Positions 1-8,551 of a stretch of 64,000 bases of DNA are shown here, one piece after another. Below the pieces are notes generated by a model. That model was not told the DNA's origin, made no database searches, and worked only from the letters and a program-made list of their open reading frames with translations. Position numbers and translations under genes: made by a program. This stretch comes from an uncultured Roseiflexaceae bacterium (GTDB lineage Bacteria; Chloroflexota; Chloroflexia; Chloroflexales; Roseiflexaceae), in contig CALJIC010000206.1 in assembly GCA_937974195.1 (NCBI GenBank), positions 1 to 64,000 on the forward strand, in the 5' to 3' direction. The stretch's first letter is position 1. The number at the start of each line of letters is the position of its first letter.

Positions 1-360
1 CTCCGCCCTGCACCACCCGCGCCAGGGCCTGCGGCCCTGGACCCGCAAGGGAACGAGGACCGTGCTGGCCTGCCCGTTGTCATGCCCACCTCCACCGATG
101 CCCGTGCCCCAGGCACAGGCTGATGCGCTGGAATGCCCGATTTGGCTGAGACGAGCAGCTGGTGTGCTGCAACGCAACGGGCAGAGTGGTTAAGACGTGC
201 GGCTGGTGTGCTGAGGCATGACAACGGGCGGACTACGCGAGGTGACACCGCTTGCGGGGATGGTTCGGAAGGGGCTGCACAGCCCCTTCCGGCGGGGGAG
301 AGCGCGAGAGGGGTCGCAACCCCTCTCGCTATCAAGCACGCTCTGACCGCACCGCGTAAC
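1..360. repeat. Long dispersed intergenic repeat, copy 1
   Basis: Non-coding region upstream of the first gene. Bases 1-160 match bases about 25320-25473 closely; shared blocks include GGACCCGCAAGGGAAC, TGCCCGTTGTCATGCCCACC, CCCCAGGCACAGGCTGATG and GGCTGAGACGAGCAGC. A second block at about 319-360, containing TCAAGCACGCTCTG, matches 25482-25525. The two blocks are separated here by about 155 bp that are absent from the other copy. No convincing protein is coded here; open frames through it run into the next gene out of frame. Confidence 0.75.
267..329. terminator. Two adjacent perfect hairpins inside the repeat
   Basis: Two inverted repeats lie in tandem. GGAAGGGGCT / AGCCCCTTCC (267-290) has a 4-base loop. 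GCGAGAGGGGT / ACCCCTCTCGC (304-329) also has a 4-base loop. Neither has a T-run, so a transcriptional stop is only one possibility. They lie in the part of the repeat missing from copy 2. Confidence 0.45.
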
Positions 361-448
361 TCCAATGACGCGGGCCACGCGGCACGAGCAACGCCCGCCG
401 CGCAGCGGTGTATAATGCCCTGCGCAGCAGAGCAGCAAGGAGGCACCG

Positions 449-1513
449 ATGAGCACGCCGCCCGGCGAACTGATGGAAGCCCTGGTCTGGACCGCCCCGC
501 GCGTCATGGAGATGCAGCGCCTGCCGGTGCCGCGCCCCGAGCCGGGCGAGGTGCTCCTGGCGGTCAGCGCCGCCGGCATCTGCGGCTCCGAGCTGAGCGG
601 CTACCTCGGCGAGAGCAGCATCCGCGTCCCACCGCTCGTCATGGGCCACGAGGCCGCCGGCACGATCGTCGCCGACGCCGACGCCTCGCTGGCCGACGGC
701 AGCCCCGCGCGGGCCGGGACGCGCGTCGCCTTCAACCCGCTGGTGGTCTGCGGCGAGTGCGACCGCTGCCGCGCCGGGCGGAGCAGCGTCTGCCGCAACC
801 GCAAGCTGATCGGCGCCCACCGCCCCGGCGCCTACGCCCCCTACGTCGCTGTGCCAGCCGCGCTCTGCTTCCCGCTCCCCGCGCACGTCTCCGAGGTCGC
901 CGGGTCGCTCACCGAGCCGCTGGCCTGCGGCGTGCGCGCCGTCTCCCTCGCCGGCCCGGCCGAGCGCCTGGTGGTCCTCGGCGCCGGCCCGATCGGGCTG
1001 TGCTGCCTGGTGGCCGCCCGCGCCGCCGGCGTCGCCCAGGTGCTGGTGAGCGACATCTCGCCGCGCCGCCTCGAGGTCGCCCGCGCCTGGGGGGCCGCCG
1101 CAACTGTGAACGTGCGCCAGGATGACCTGCTCGCCGCCGTGCAGGAGTTCGCCCCCGGCGGCGCCGACGCCGTGGTCGACGCGGTCGGCACCGGCGTCAC
1201 CCGCGACCAGGCGGTGCGCGCCGTGGTGCCCGGCGGGCGGGTGGTGTTCCTCGGCCTGCACGACGAGAACGCGACGCTTCACGCCAACTATATCGTGCGC
1301 CAGGAGATCGCCGTCCAGGGCAGCTTCGCCTACACCGCGGCCGACTTCGCCCGCGCCTTCGAGCTGATCGTCGCCGGCGCCATCCCGCTCGACGGCGGCT
1401 GGCTCGAGGAGCGCCCGCTGGCCGAGGGGCCGCGCGCCTTCGAGGAGCTGCTCGCCGGGCAGGCCGCCGCCACCAAGATCGTCCTGCGCGTTACGCCTAC
1501 GGAGCACCCATGA
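449..1513 (+). CDS. Zinc-dependent alcohol/polyol dehydrogenase (MDR family)
   Basis: A 354-residue medium-chain dehydrogenase that should oxidise an alcohol or polyol with NAD(P)+ in the cytoplasm. The GroES-like half carries the catalytic zinc ligands Cys45 and His67-Glu68 (motif MGHEAAG). The structural zinc lobe has Cys101, 104, 107 and 115 (CGECDRCRAGRSSVC). The Rossmann half has the nucleotide loop GAGPIG near residue 180. Length is normal for sorbitol/threonine dehydrogenase relatives; the substrate cannot be told from sequence. AGGAGG at 438-443 supports this ATG. The stop overlaps the next start as ATGA, so the two genes are translationally coupled and probably share a pathway. Confidence 0.9.
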   Translation: MSTPPGELMEALVWTAPRVMEMQRLPVPRPEPGEVLLAVSAAGICGSELSGYLGESSIRVPPLVMGHEAAGTIVADADASLADGSPARAGTRVAFNPLVVCGECDRCRAGRSSVCRNRKLIGAHRPGAYAPYVAVPAALCFPLPAHVSEVAGSLTEPLACGVRAVSLAGPAERLVVLGAGPIGLCCLVAARAAGVAQVLVSDISPRRLEVARAWGAAATVNVRQDDLLAAVQEFAPGGADAVVDAVGTGVTRDQAVRAVVPGGRVVFLGLHDENATLHANYIVRQEIAVQGSFAYTAADFARAFELIVAGAIPLDGGWLEERPLAEGPRAFEELLAGQAAATKIVLRVTPTEHP

Positions 1514-3717
1514 CCGAGACTTTTCGCGAGATCTACTGGAACGTCGGCGAGACCGTCGGCTCGCTGACCGTCTACCTCTCGGCGATCCTGGCGCTGGCGG
1601 TGATGACCTGGGGGTTCCTGCGCGATGTCGCGCGCTGGCGCCGCGGCCGGCCGGCCGCGCGCATCGACCGCCTGCGCGAGCGGGCAGCCGAGTTCCTCAC
1701 CCAGGTCTTCGGGCAGAAGAAGGTGCTCAAGGACCGCAGCCCGGGCGTGATGCACGCGCTGGTGTTCTTCGGCTTCCTGGCGCTCTTCATCGGCACCGAC
1801 CTGATCGCCGTCGAGGAGGACTTCACCATCCCGCTCATGGGCCGCGACGCCGGGCGCATCCTGGTCGGCGAGTTCTACAAGACCTACGAGCTCGTCCTGG
1901 ACTTCATGGGCCTGGTGTTCACCGCCGGCCTGGTCTGGATGGCGGTCCGCCGCTATGTGGTGCGCCCCGACCGGCTGAACACCCGCCCCACCGACACCTG
2001 GGTGCTGGCGACTCTGCTGTACATCGCCGTCAGCGGCTTTCTGATCGAAGGGCTGCGCCTCGCCAACCAGACGATCGGCGGCATACCGGTCTACTCCCAG
2101 GACTGGGCGGCGCGCTCCTTCGTCGGCTACACGCTCGCCACGCTGTTCCGCGGCGTCGGCCTGGGCGACGGCAGCCCGGCCGGGCTTGGGCTGCACCTGT
2201 TCCTCTGGTTCAGCCACACCTTCGTCACCTTCGCGTTCATCGCCAGCATCCCGTTCTCCAAGTACAAGCACATCTTCTACACCCCGCTCAACACCTTCTT
2301 CCGCGATGATGCGCCGAAGGGCGCGCTCGAGCCCATCCCGGCGCTCGAGGCCGAGATCGAGAAGGACGAGCCGAAGCTCGGCGTGGCCACGCTCGCCGAC
2401 TTCACCTGGAAGCAGCGCCTGGACTTCGACGCCTGCATGCGCTGCGGCCGCTGCCAGTCCAAGTGCCCCGCCACCGCCGCCGGCACCGAGCTGTCGCCCA
2501 AGTTCCTGATCACCAAGATGGCCGACCTGATGCGCGGCGAGCCGATCCTGCTGCGCGACGGCACCATCGCCCGCGTCCACCCCAACGTGGCCGAGACGGC
2601 CAGCGAGGCCGGCGAGGCCGGCCAGCCGGCCGACGGGCAGGAGCGCTGGAAGGTGATCCGCGGCGACGCCGAGCAGCTGCCGCTCTTCGAGCACGGCCTG
2701 CTCACCGAGAACGAGATCTGGAGCTGCACCACCTGCCGCGCCTGCATGGAGGAGTGCCCGGCCATGATCGAGCACGTCGACCTGATCGTCGACGTGCGCC
2801 GCAACCTGACGATGATCCAGTCCGAGGTGCCGAGCGGCGTCAAGCGCGTGCTGGAGGGGATCGAGCGCCAGGGCAACCCGTGGCGCCTCCCGGCGCGCGA
2901 GCGCACCGCCTGGGCCGACGGGCTCGACGTACCGACCATGGCCGAGAAGGAGCAGGTCGACGTGCTCTACTGGGTCGGCTGCGCGCCGAGCTACGACGAG
3001 CGCTCCAAGCGGGTCGCCCGCGCCATGGTCCAGCTCCTGCAGCGCGCCGGGGTGGACTTCGCGATCCTCGGCGAGGAGGAGACCTGCACCGGCGACCCGG
3101 CGCGGCGCATGGGCGAGGAGCTGCTCTACCAGCAGCAGGCCCAGACGAACATCGAGACCATGAAGCAGTACCGCTTCAAGCGCCTGGTGACCACCTGCGC
3201 GCACTGCTTCAACACGCACAAGAACGAGTACCAGCAGTTCGGCGGCCGGCCGGGGGTGGACTACGAGGTGATCCACCACACGCAGCTGCTGGCCGAGCTG
3301 GTGGCGCAGGGCAAGCTGAAGCCCACCCAGCCGGTGAACGAGCGCGTCGCCTACCACGACCCGTGCTACATCGGGCGCTACAACGATGTGTACGACGAGC
3401 CGCGCGCGCTGCTGGCGAGCATCCCGGGCCTCGAGCTGGTCGAGGCGCCGGAGTGGAACCGCGAGCGCGCCATGTGCTGCGGCGGCGGCGGCGGCAACGT
3501 CTGGATGGAGGGCTGGGGCAAGGAGGGCATCAACGTCATTCGCCTGGAGCAGATTCAGAAGGCCGAGCCGAGCACGCTCGCGATGGGCTGCCCGTTCTGC
3601 ATGGTCATGTTCGAGGACGCCGCCAAGAACACCGGCGTCGACGAGACCCTGGCGCGCAGGGACGTGGCCGAGCTGCTGCTCCAGTCGCTGCCGCCCGAGA
3701 ACCCGCCGGCCGAGTAG
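1510..3717 (+). CDS. Membrane-bound heterodisulfide-reductase-like Fe-S oxidoreductase (FadF/EMO type)
   Basis: A 735-residue protein with three parts. Residues about 1-260 form a NarI-like membrane domain with several hydrophobic spans. Two 4Fe-4S motifs follow (Cys309/312/315/319 and Cys406/409/412/416). The C-terminal half is a CCG-type HdrD-like domain, with YHDPCYIGRYND and MCCGGGGGN as landmarks. This is the layout of Bacillus FadF and the ETF:methylmenaquinone oxidoreductases, which pass electrons from electron-transfer flavoprotein to membrane quinone. No etfAB genes lie nearby. The 4-bp overlap with the upstream dehydrogenase suggests coupling of that oxidation, or of a linked pathway, to the quinone pool; this is an inference. 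Confidence 0.85.
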   Translation: MTETFREIYWNVGETVGSLTVYLSAILALAVMTWGFLRDVARWRRGRPAARIDRLRERAAEFLTQVFGQKKVLKDRSPGVMHALVFFGFLALFIGTDLIAVEEDFTIPLMGRDAGRILVGEFYKTYELVLDFMGLVFTAGLVWMAVRRYVVRPDRLNTRPTDTWVLATLLYIAVSGFLIEGLRLANQTIGGIPVYSQDWAARSFVGYTLATLFRGVGLGDGSPAGLGLHLFLWFSHTFVTFAFIASIPFSKYKHIFYTPLNTFFRDDAPKGALEPIPALEAEIEKDEPKLGVATLADFTWKQRLDFDACMRCGRCQSKCPATAAGTELSPKFLITKMADLMRGEPILLRDGTIARVHPNVAETASEAGEAGQPADGQERWKVIRGDAEQLPLFEHGLLTENEIWSCTTCRACMEECPAMIEHVDLIVDVRRNLTMIQSEVPSGVKRVLEGIERQGNPWRLPARERTAWADGLDVPTMAEKEQVDVLYWVGCAPSYDERSKRVARAMVQLLQRAGVDFAILGEEETCTGDPARRMGEELLYQQQAQTNIETMKQYRFKRLVTTCAHCFNTHKNEYQQFGGRPGVDYEVIHHTQLLAELVAQGKLKPTQPVNERVAYHDPCYIGRYNDVYDEPRALLASIPGLELVEAPEWNRERAMCCGGGGGNVWMEGWGKEGINVIRLEQIQKAEPSTLAMGCPFCMVMFEDAAKNTGVDETLARRDVAELLLQSLPPENPPAE

Positions 3718-3886
3718 CCGGGAGGCGCGCAGGCGGCGGGGGCCGTAGGAGCGTAGGGCGTGCCACCAGCGCCGAACCGTGTCGGCGGCGGCGCGCCCCT
3801 CGCCCGTGCGCGGCGGCTATCGATCCTCTTGCGCCGTGTGATACGATACTTCCAACCGGGACCGCACCCGCGTAGCTGAGGTGATC

Positions 3887-4399
3887 ATGCCGATCGAGCT
3901 GCTACCCTCCACAGCTGCCGAGCGTCCCATTCTCGAAAATCTGCTGCAGCTCTACCTGTACGACCTGTGCGACTTCGGCGGGGAGCTGCCGGACGAGCGC
4001 GGGCGCTTCTCCTACCCGGAGCTCAGCCACTTCTGGACTGACCCTGGCAGCCACCCGTTTCTGATCCGCGTCGACGGGCGGCTGGCCGGGTTCGCGCGCG
4101 TCTCCAACGTCAGCCGCATCCACACGCCCTTCGAGGGGCACTCGGTCGCCGAGTTCTTCGTGCTGCGCGGCTGCCGCCGCAATGGGGTCGGCACCTGGGC
4201 CGCGACGCGGCTGTTCGATCTCTTCCCCGGCCGCTGGGAGATCGCGACGCCGGCCAGCAATGTGCCCGCGATCGCCTTCTGGCGCAGCGTCAGCCAGCGC
4301 TACACCGGCGGCCGCTACGAGGAGGTCTGGGCGACGCAGGACGGCTGGCGCGGCACGATCGAGTCGTTTGTGTCCCCCTCGGCGCACAGGAGCCAGTAG
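3887..4399 (+). CDS. GNAT-family N-acetyltransferase
   Basis: A 170-residue protein resembling GNAT acetyltransferases. The region GCRRNGVGTWAATRLFDLF (about residues 97-115) matches the acetyl-CoA pyrophosphate-binding loop (R/Q-x-x-G-x-G/A), preceded by the usual beta strand (EFFVLRG). The substrate is unknown. The ATG at 3887 is preferred over an in-frame GTG at 3881 because GAGGTG at 3878-3883 sits at a fitting distance from it. The gene stands alone, between the Fe-S oxidoreductase and the convergent methyltransferase gene. Confidence 0.75.
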   Translation: MPIELLPSTAAERPILENLLQLYLYDLCDFGGELPDERGRFSYPELSHFWTDPGSHPFLIRVDGRLAGFARVSNVSRIHTPFEGHSVAEFFVLRGCRRNGVGTWAATRLFDLFPGRWEIATPASNVPAIAFWRSVSQRYTGGRYEEVWATQDGWRGTIESFVSPSAHRSQ

Positions 4400-4464
4400 C
4401 CGGCGCCGCTGCGCTCGCCCTCTCTGAAGTCTCTCCGGAGGTGCGGGGCGCTCCTCCGCGCCCG

Positions 4465-5553
4465 TTACTGGCCGCTGCCCCGCACCTTCTCCCGCAGCGC
4501 ATCGATCACCACCAGCTCCCCGTTCTCGGCCCGGTAGAACCAGTGGTCCCAGCCGTTGCAGGCCGGCAGCCCGCCCACCAGCGCCCCGATCTGGTGGATC
4601 GAGCCGCGCGCCCCGTCGGCCGTGCGCAGCGTCCCGTCCGCCAGCACGGTGGCTGCCCGGGACTCCTGGCCGCCGAAGTACAGCTGCTGGCCCGGCGCGA
4701 GCAGCCCGGCCTCCAGCAGCGCCGCGAACGGCACCCGGCGCGCGCTGCGGCGCGTCTGGCGCGCCCCGTACATCTCTGCGTCGCCGCTCGCCTCGGGGAT
4801 GGCGTCGATGCGCGCCCGCGCCGCCTCGACGTAGCGCGCCTCGCGCTCGATGCCGATGAAGCGCCGGCCGAGCTTCTTCGCCACCGCGCCCGTCGTGCCG
4901 GTGCCGAAGAACGGGTCCAGCACCACGTCGCCGGGGTTCGAGCTCGCCATGAGCACCCGGTAGAGCAGCGCCTCGGGCTTCTGGGTGGAGTGCAGCTTCT
5001 CGCCGTTCACCCGCAGGCGCTCCGACCCGCTGCAGATCGGCAGCTCCCAGTCGCTGCGCATCTGCTTGCCGTCGTTCATGTCCTTGAGCGCGTGGTAGTT
5101 GAACGTGTACTGCTTCTGCTCGCGGGTCTTCTTGCACCACAGCAGCGTCTCGTGGGCGTTGGTGAAGCGCACGCCGCGGAACTGCGGCATGGGGTTCGTG
5201 CGCACCCAGACGATGTCGTTCAGCAGCCAGAAGCCCAGGTCCTGCAGCGCCGTCCCGATCCGGTAGATGCAGTGGTAGCTGCCGATCACCCAGATCGTGC
5301 CGCTGTCCTTCAGCACGCGCCGGCAGGCTGTGAGCCACTCGCGGGTGAACTGGTCGTACTCCGCGAAGCTCCCGAAGCGGTCCCAGGCGTCGTCCACCGC
5401 ATCCACGCGGCTCTGGTCCGGCCGGCGCAGCTCCTGCTGCAGCTGCAGGTTGTAGGGCGGGTCGGCGAAGATCAGGTCGACGCTCTTCTCCGGCAGCGTC
5501 GCCAGCACCTCGCGGCAGTCCCCCTGGTAGATATGGTCGAGGATGAGGGTCAT
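4465..5553 (-). CDS. ccrM: CcrM/HinfI-like N6-adenine DNA methyltransferase (predicted GANTC)
   Basis: A 362-residue beta-class adenine methyltransferase. The catalytic motif DPPYN is at residues 31-35 and the SAM-binding motif DPFFGTGTTG is at about 213-222. The C-terminal hundred residues form a RAMA-type domain (VPFAALLEAGLLAPGQ, then GSIHQIGALV). Compared from memory with Caulobacter CcrM, it agrees along its whole length, including FADPPYNLQL, VDAVDD.WD, WVIGSYH, NPMP.F.G.RF.NAHETL and HSTQKPEALLYRV. GANTC methylation is therefore likely. No restriction endonuclease gene is adjacent, so it appears solitary. The ATG is preceded by GGAG. It is divergent from the lut operon and the two share a very short promoter region. 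Confidence 0.88.
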   Translation of the reverse strand: MTLILDHIYQGDCREVLATLPEKSVDLIFADPPYNLQLQQELRRPDQSRVDAVDDAWDRFGSFAEYDQFTREWLTACRRVLKDSGTIWVIGSYHCIYRIGTALQDLGFWLLNDIVWVRTNPMPQFRGVRFTNAHETLLWCKKTREQKQYTFNYHALKDMNDGKQMRSDWELPICSGSERLRVNGEKLHSTQKPEALLYRVLMASSNPGDVVLDPFFGTGTTGAVAKKLGRRFIGIEREARYVEAARARIDAIPEASGDAEMYGARQTRRSARRVPFAALLEAGLLAPGQQLYFGGQESRAATVLADGTLRTADGARGSIHQIGALVGGLPACNGWDHWFYRAENGELVVIDALREKVRGSGQ

Positions 5554-5596
5554 GGCGTGCTCCGTGGCCGTGCGAGCGGCGTATCCGAATAGGACG

Positions 5597-5623
5597 TTGC
5601 GCTGGTGCAGTTTTGCTATAATA
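5597..5623. promoter_or_regulatory. Overlapping divergent promoter region, ccrM-like gene / lutA
   Basis: TATAAT at 5617-5622 reads as a -10 box toward lutA. The same bases, TATAATA, read TATTATA on the opposite strand toward the methyltransferase gene. A TTGCGC at 5597-5602 is a poorly spaced -35 candidate. Both genes start within about 65 bases, so both promoters probably share this AT island. Confidence 0.5.
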
Positions 5624-5673
5624 CCAGCACTTCTGCCGCAGCCTGTACCCGCAATTGCCCAGAGGAGCCCCCG

Positions 5674-6429
5674 GTGCCTGCCAACACCCGCCAGCGCCGC
5701 GCCGTCCTGTTCGTCACCTGCATCGTCGACCAGATCTACCCCGAGATCGGCCTCGCCGCCGCCGAGCTGCTCGAGCGCCTCGGCGTCGAGGTGCACGTGC
5801 CGCGCGGGCTCACCTGCTGCGGCCAGATGGCCTTCAACGCCGGCTTCCGCGACGACGCCTACGCGATCGGCGGGCGCACGATCGAGGTGCTGCGCGGCCA
5901 GGGCGACGTGGTGCTGCCCTCCGGCTCGTGCGGCGCGATGATCCGCCACCTCTACCCCGAGCTGTTCCACGGCACGCGCCACCAGGCCGCCGCCGAGGAG
6001 CTCGTCGGGCGCACCTACGAGCTCACCGAGTACCTGGTCGATGTGCTCGGCGTCACCGACGTCGGCGCCTCGTTCGAGGGGCGCATCGCCTACCACGACG
6101 CCTGCCACGGCCTGCGCTTCATGGGCCTCGGCGAGCAGGCCCGCCTGCTCCTCTCGAACGTGCGCGGCGCCGAGATCGTGCCGCTGCCCGGCGCCGATGT
6201 CTGCTGCGGCTTCGGCGGCCTCTTCGCCGTCAAGCAGCGCGCCATCTCGGAGGCCATGCTGGCCGACAAGCTCGAGGGCATCCGGGCGGCCGAGGTGGAC
6301 CTGGTGGTCACGGGGGACGCCAGCTGCATGACGCAGATCGCCGGCGGGCTCAGCCGCCAGAAGTCCCGGACCCGCGCCCGCCACATCGCCGAGGTGCTGG
6401 CCAACAAGGTGGACGCCCGGACGACGTGA
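5674..6429 (+). CDS. lutA: Lactate utilisation protein A, CCG-domain Fe-S oxidoreductase
   Basis: A 251-residue homologue of LutA/LldE, one of three subunits of the flavin-independent L-lactate dehydrogenase complex that oxidises lactate to pyruvate. Two CCG cysteine modules are visible: LTCCGQMAFN with GSCGAM, and YHDACHGLR with DVCCGFGGLF. Length matches the family (about 240 residues). The GTG start at 5674 is chosen because AGAGGAG at 5661-5667 precedes it; an in-frame upstream ATG at 5605 would overlap the promoter and has no ribosome binding site. It is first in the operon lutA-lutB-unknown-lutC. Confidence 0.9.
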   Translation: MPANTRQRRAVLFVTCIVDQIYPEIGLAAAELLERLGVEVHVPRGLTCCGQMAFNAGFRDDAYAIGGRTIEVLRGQGDVVLPSGSCGAMIRHLYPELFHGTRHQAAAEELVGRTYELTEYLVDVLGVTDVGASFEGRIAYHDACHGLRFMGLGEQARLLLSNVRGAEIVPLPGADVCCGFGGLFAVKQRAISEAMLADKLEGIRAAEVDLVVTGDASCMTQIAGGLSRQKSRTRARHIAEVLANKVDARTT

Positions 6430-6464
6430 TCCGCCTCCGTGGAAGCAAAGCGAGAGTCAGCTCG

Positions 6465-7901
6465 ATGACCACACAGCCCGTCGCCTTCTACGACCGCGTC
6501 GAGGATGCGCTGCGCGACTCGTCGCTCCAGACGGCGCTCGACCGCGCCACCACGCGCTTCGTCGCCAACCGCGCCAACGCGCTGGCCCAGCTGACCGACT
6601 TCGAGGATCTGCGCGCCCGCGCCCGCGCCATCCGCGCCGGCGCCCTCGCCCGCCTCGACGATCTGCTCGTCCGCCTGGCCGAGAACGTCGAGCGGCGCGG
6701 CGGCCACGTCTGCTGGGCCGAGGACGGCCAGCAGGCCCGCGACTATATCACCAGCCTGGCCCGCGACCGTGGCGTGCGCCTGGTGGTCAAGTCCAAGTCC
6801 ATGGCCTCCGAGGAGATCCACCTCAACCACGCGCTCGAGGAGGCCGGCCTCGAGGTGGTCGAGACCGACCTCGGCGAGTACATCATCCAGCTCTCCGGCG
6901 AGACTCCGTCGCACATCATCGCGCCTGCCATCCACAAGACCCGCGAGCAGGTGCGCGACCTGTTCGAGCGCCACCTGGGCATGGAGCCCACCGACGACAT
7001 CCCGACCATGACGCGCGCCGCCCGCGCCGCTCTGCGCCAGCGCTTCCTGCAGGCGGACATGGGCATCAGCGGCGTGAACTTCGGCGTGGCCAACGAGGGC
7101 GCGGTCTGCATCGTCGAGAACGAGGGCAACGCGCGCCTCACCACCACCGCCCCGCGCATCCACGTGGCGGTGATGGGCATCGAGCGCGTCTGCGAGAGCC
7201 TCGAGGACCTCGGCGTGCTGCTGCAGGTGCTCGCCCGCTCCGCCACCGGCCAGCGCCTCTCGGTCTACACCTCGGTCCTCAGCGGCCCGCGCCGCCCGGG
7301 GGAGCCGGACGGGCCGGAGGAGTTCCACCTGGTGCTGCTCGACAACGGCCGCAGCCGGATCGTCGGCGGCGCCTACGCCGAGGCGCTGATGTGCATCCGC
7401 TGCGGCGCCTGCCTGAACGCCTGCCCGGTCTACCAGAACATCGGCGGCCACGCCTACGGCGGCGTCTACTCCGGCCCGATCGGCGCCATCCTCACGCCGC
7501 TGCTCCAGCCGGACCTGCCGGACGTCCACAAGCTGCCGCACGCCTCCAGCCTGTGCGGCGCCTGCCAGTACGCCTGCCCGGTGCGGATCGCCATCCCAGA
7601 TCTGCTGCTGCGCCTGCGCGCCGACGCCGTCAGGCAGGGCAAGTACGAGTGGTTCGAGCCGCTCGCGATCACCGCCTACCGCCAGGCGATGACCAATCCG
7701 GCCCTCTACTCCGCCGGCGGCCGGCTCGCCTCGCTCGGCACGCGCATCCTCGGCGGCCGCGATGGCCGGCTCGGCTGGCTGCCCCCGCCCCTCGACCAGT
7801 GGACCAAAGAGCGCGATTTCCCGGCTTTCGCCGCGAAGTCCTTCAGCCAGCTCTGGGAAGAGCGCCAGCGGAAGGGCGGGAAGCCGGAGCAGGAGGGGTA
7901 A
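6465..7901 (+). CDS. lutB: Lactate utilisation protein B, 4Fe-4S ferredoxin-type subunit
   Basis: A 478-residue LutB/YkgF homologue, normal for the family. An N-terminal LUD domain (about residues 60-290, with VKSKSMASEEI and ADMGISGVNFGVANEGA) is followed by two 4Fe-4S clusters: CIRCGACLNACPVYQ with Cys310/313/316/320, and CGACQYACP beginning at Cys364. It should relay electrons from lactate within the LutABC complex. It starts 35 bases after lutA. The ATG is preceded by only a weak purine-rich stretch, so coupling to lutA translation is possible. Confidence 0.92.
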   Translation: MTTQPVAFYDRVEDALRDSSLQTALDRATTRFVANRANALAQLTDFEDLRARARAIRAGALARLDDLLVRLAENVERRGGHVCWAEDGQQARDYITSLARDRGVRLVVKSKSMASEEIHLNHALEEAGLEVVETDLGEYIIQLSGETPSHIIAPAIHKTREQVRDLFERHLGMEPTDDIPTMTRAARAALRQRFLQADMGISGVNFGVANEGAVCIVENEGNARLTTTAPRIHVAVMGIERVCESLEDLGVLLQVLARSATGQRLSVYTSVLSGPRRPGEPDGPEEFHLVLLDNGRSRIVGGAYAEALMCIRCGACLNACPVYQNIGGHAYGGVYSGPIGAILTPLLQPDLPDVHKLPHASSLCGACQYACPVRIAIPDLLLRLRADAVRQGKYEWFEPLAITAYRQAMTNPALYSAGGRLASLGTRILGGRDGRLGWLPPPLDQWTKERDFPAFAAKSFSQLWEERQRKGGKPEQEG

Positions 7902-7906
7902 GCGGC

Positions 7907-8551
7907 ATGCGCGCGAGCACCCCGCCCCCGTTCGCCTACGAGGGCGCCTGGAGCGTCGAGCACGCCACGCTCCCCGGCGGCGCCCCCGCCTACACCGGCA
8001 CGATCGCCGTCCGGCGCGCGGCCCGGGCCTACCTGCTCGACTGGGACATCACCGCCGGGCGCTACGTCGGCGTCGGCCTCGCCCGCGGCGACCACCTGTA
8101 CGTCGGCTGCGGCGAGACCTTCCGGCAGCTCGGCGTCGCGCTCTACTACCTGGATGCCGGCGCGCCCCGCGGCGAGTGGAGCGCGCCCGAGCTGGACGGC
8201 GCGGTCGGATCGGCGCGCTTCGAGAGCCCGTGGGGCGGTTCGTTCGAGGGCGATCACCGCCTGGTCCACACGTCGCCGGACGGCGGCGCTCAGCCCTGGG
8301 ATCTGGAGGTGCGCCGCGCCGGCGAGGTCTACGCCATCACCTGGCGGTCGGGCGATGAGCGGCGGGCCGGCCTGGGGCTGCCGATGCCGGGCGGCATCGC
8401 CGCCGGCTGGTACTTCGACCTGCAGCAGCTCGCCGTGCTGGACTACGCCGCCGACCAGACGCGCCCGGATCAGCTCACCGCAGTGTGGGCGCTGGGCGGC
8501 TTCACGGCGCTCGGCACCGAGAAGTTGTGTCGGACAGGAGAGGCCCCATGA
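7907..8551 (+). CDS. Unknown protein inserted in the lut operon
   Basis: A 214-residue protein I do not recognise. It lies between lutB and lutC, begins five bases after the lutB stop behind a strong AGGAGGGG, and overlaps lutC as ATGA, so it is an integral operon member. Soluble, with no signal peptide or membrane span. It looks like an internal duplication: IAVRRAARAYLLDWD...GVGLARGDHLYVGCG and LEVRRAGEVYAITWR...GLGLPMPGGIAAGWY share a pattern of V/L-R-R-A, Y-x-hydrophobic-x-W, then GxGL. This suggests a beta-rich two-repeat fold. A role in lactate oxidation is inferred only from position. Confidence 0.75.
   Translation: MRASTPPPFAYEGAWSVEHATLPGGAPAYTGTIAVRRAARAYLLDWDITAGRYVGVGLARGDHLYVGCGETFRQLGVALYYLDAGAPRGEWSAPELDGAVGSARFESPWGGSFEGDHRLVHTSPDGGAQPWDLEVRRAGEVYAITWRSGDERRAGLGLPMPGGIAAGWYFDLQQLAVLDYAADQTRPDQLTAVWALGGFTALGTEKLCRTGEAP

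Noticed and set aside
133..1125. A 330-codon plus-strand frame overlapping the first dehydrogenase
   Set aside because: It runs through the intergenic repeat and then out of frame through the dehydrogenase; Arg/Pro-rich with no domain.
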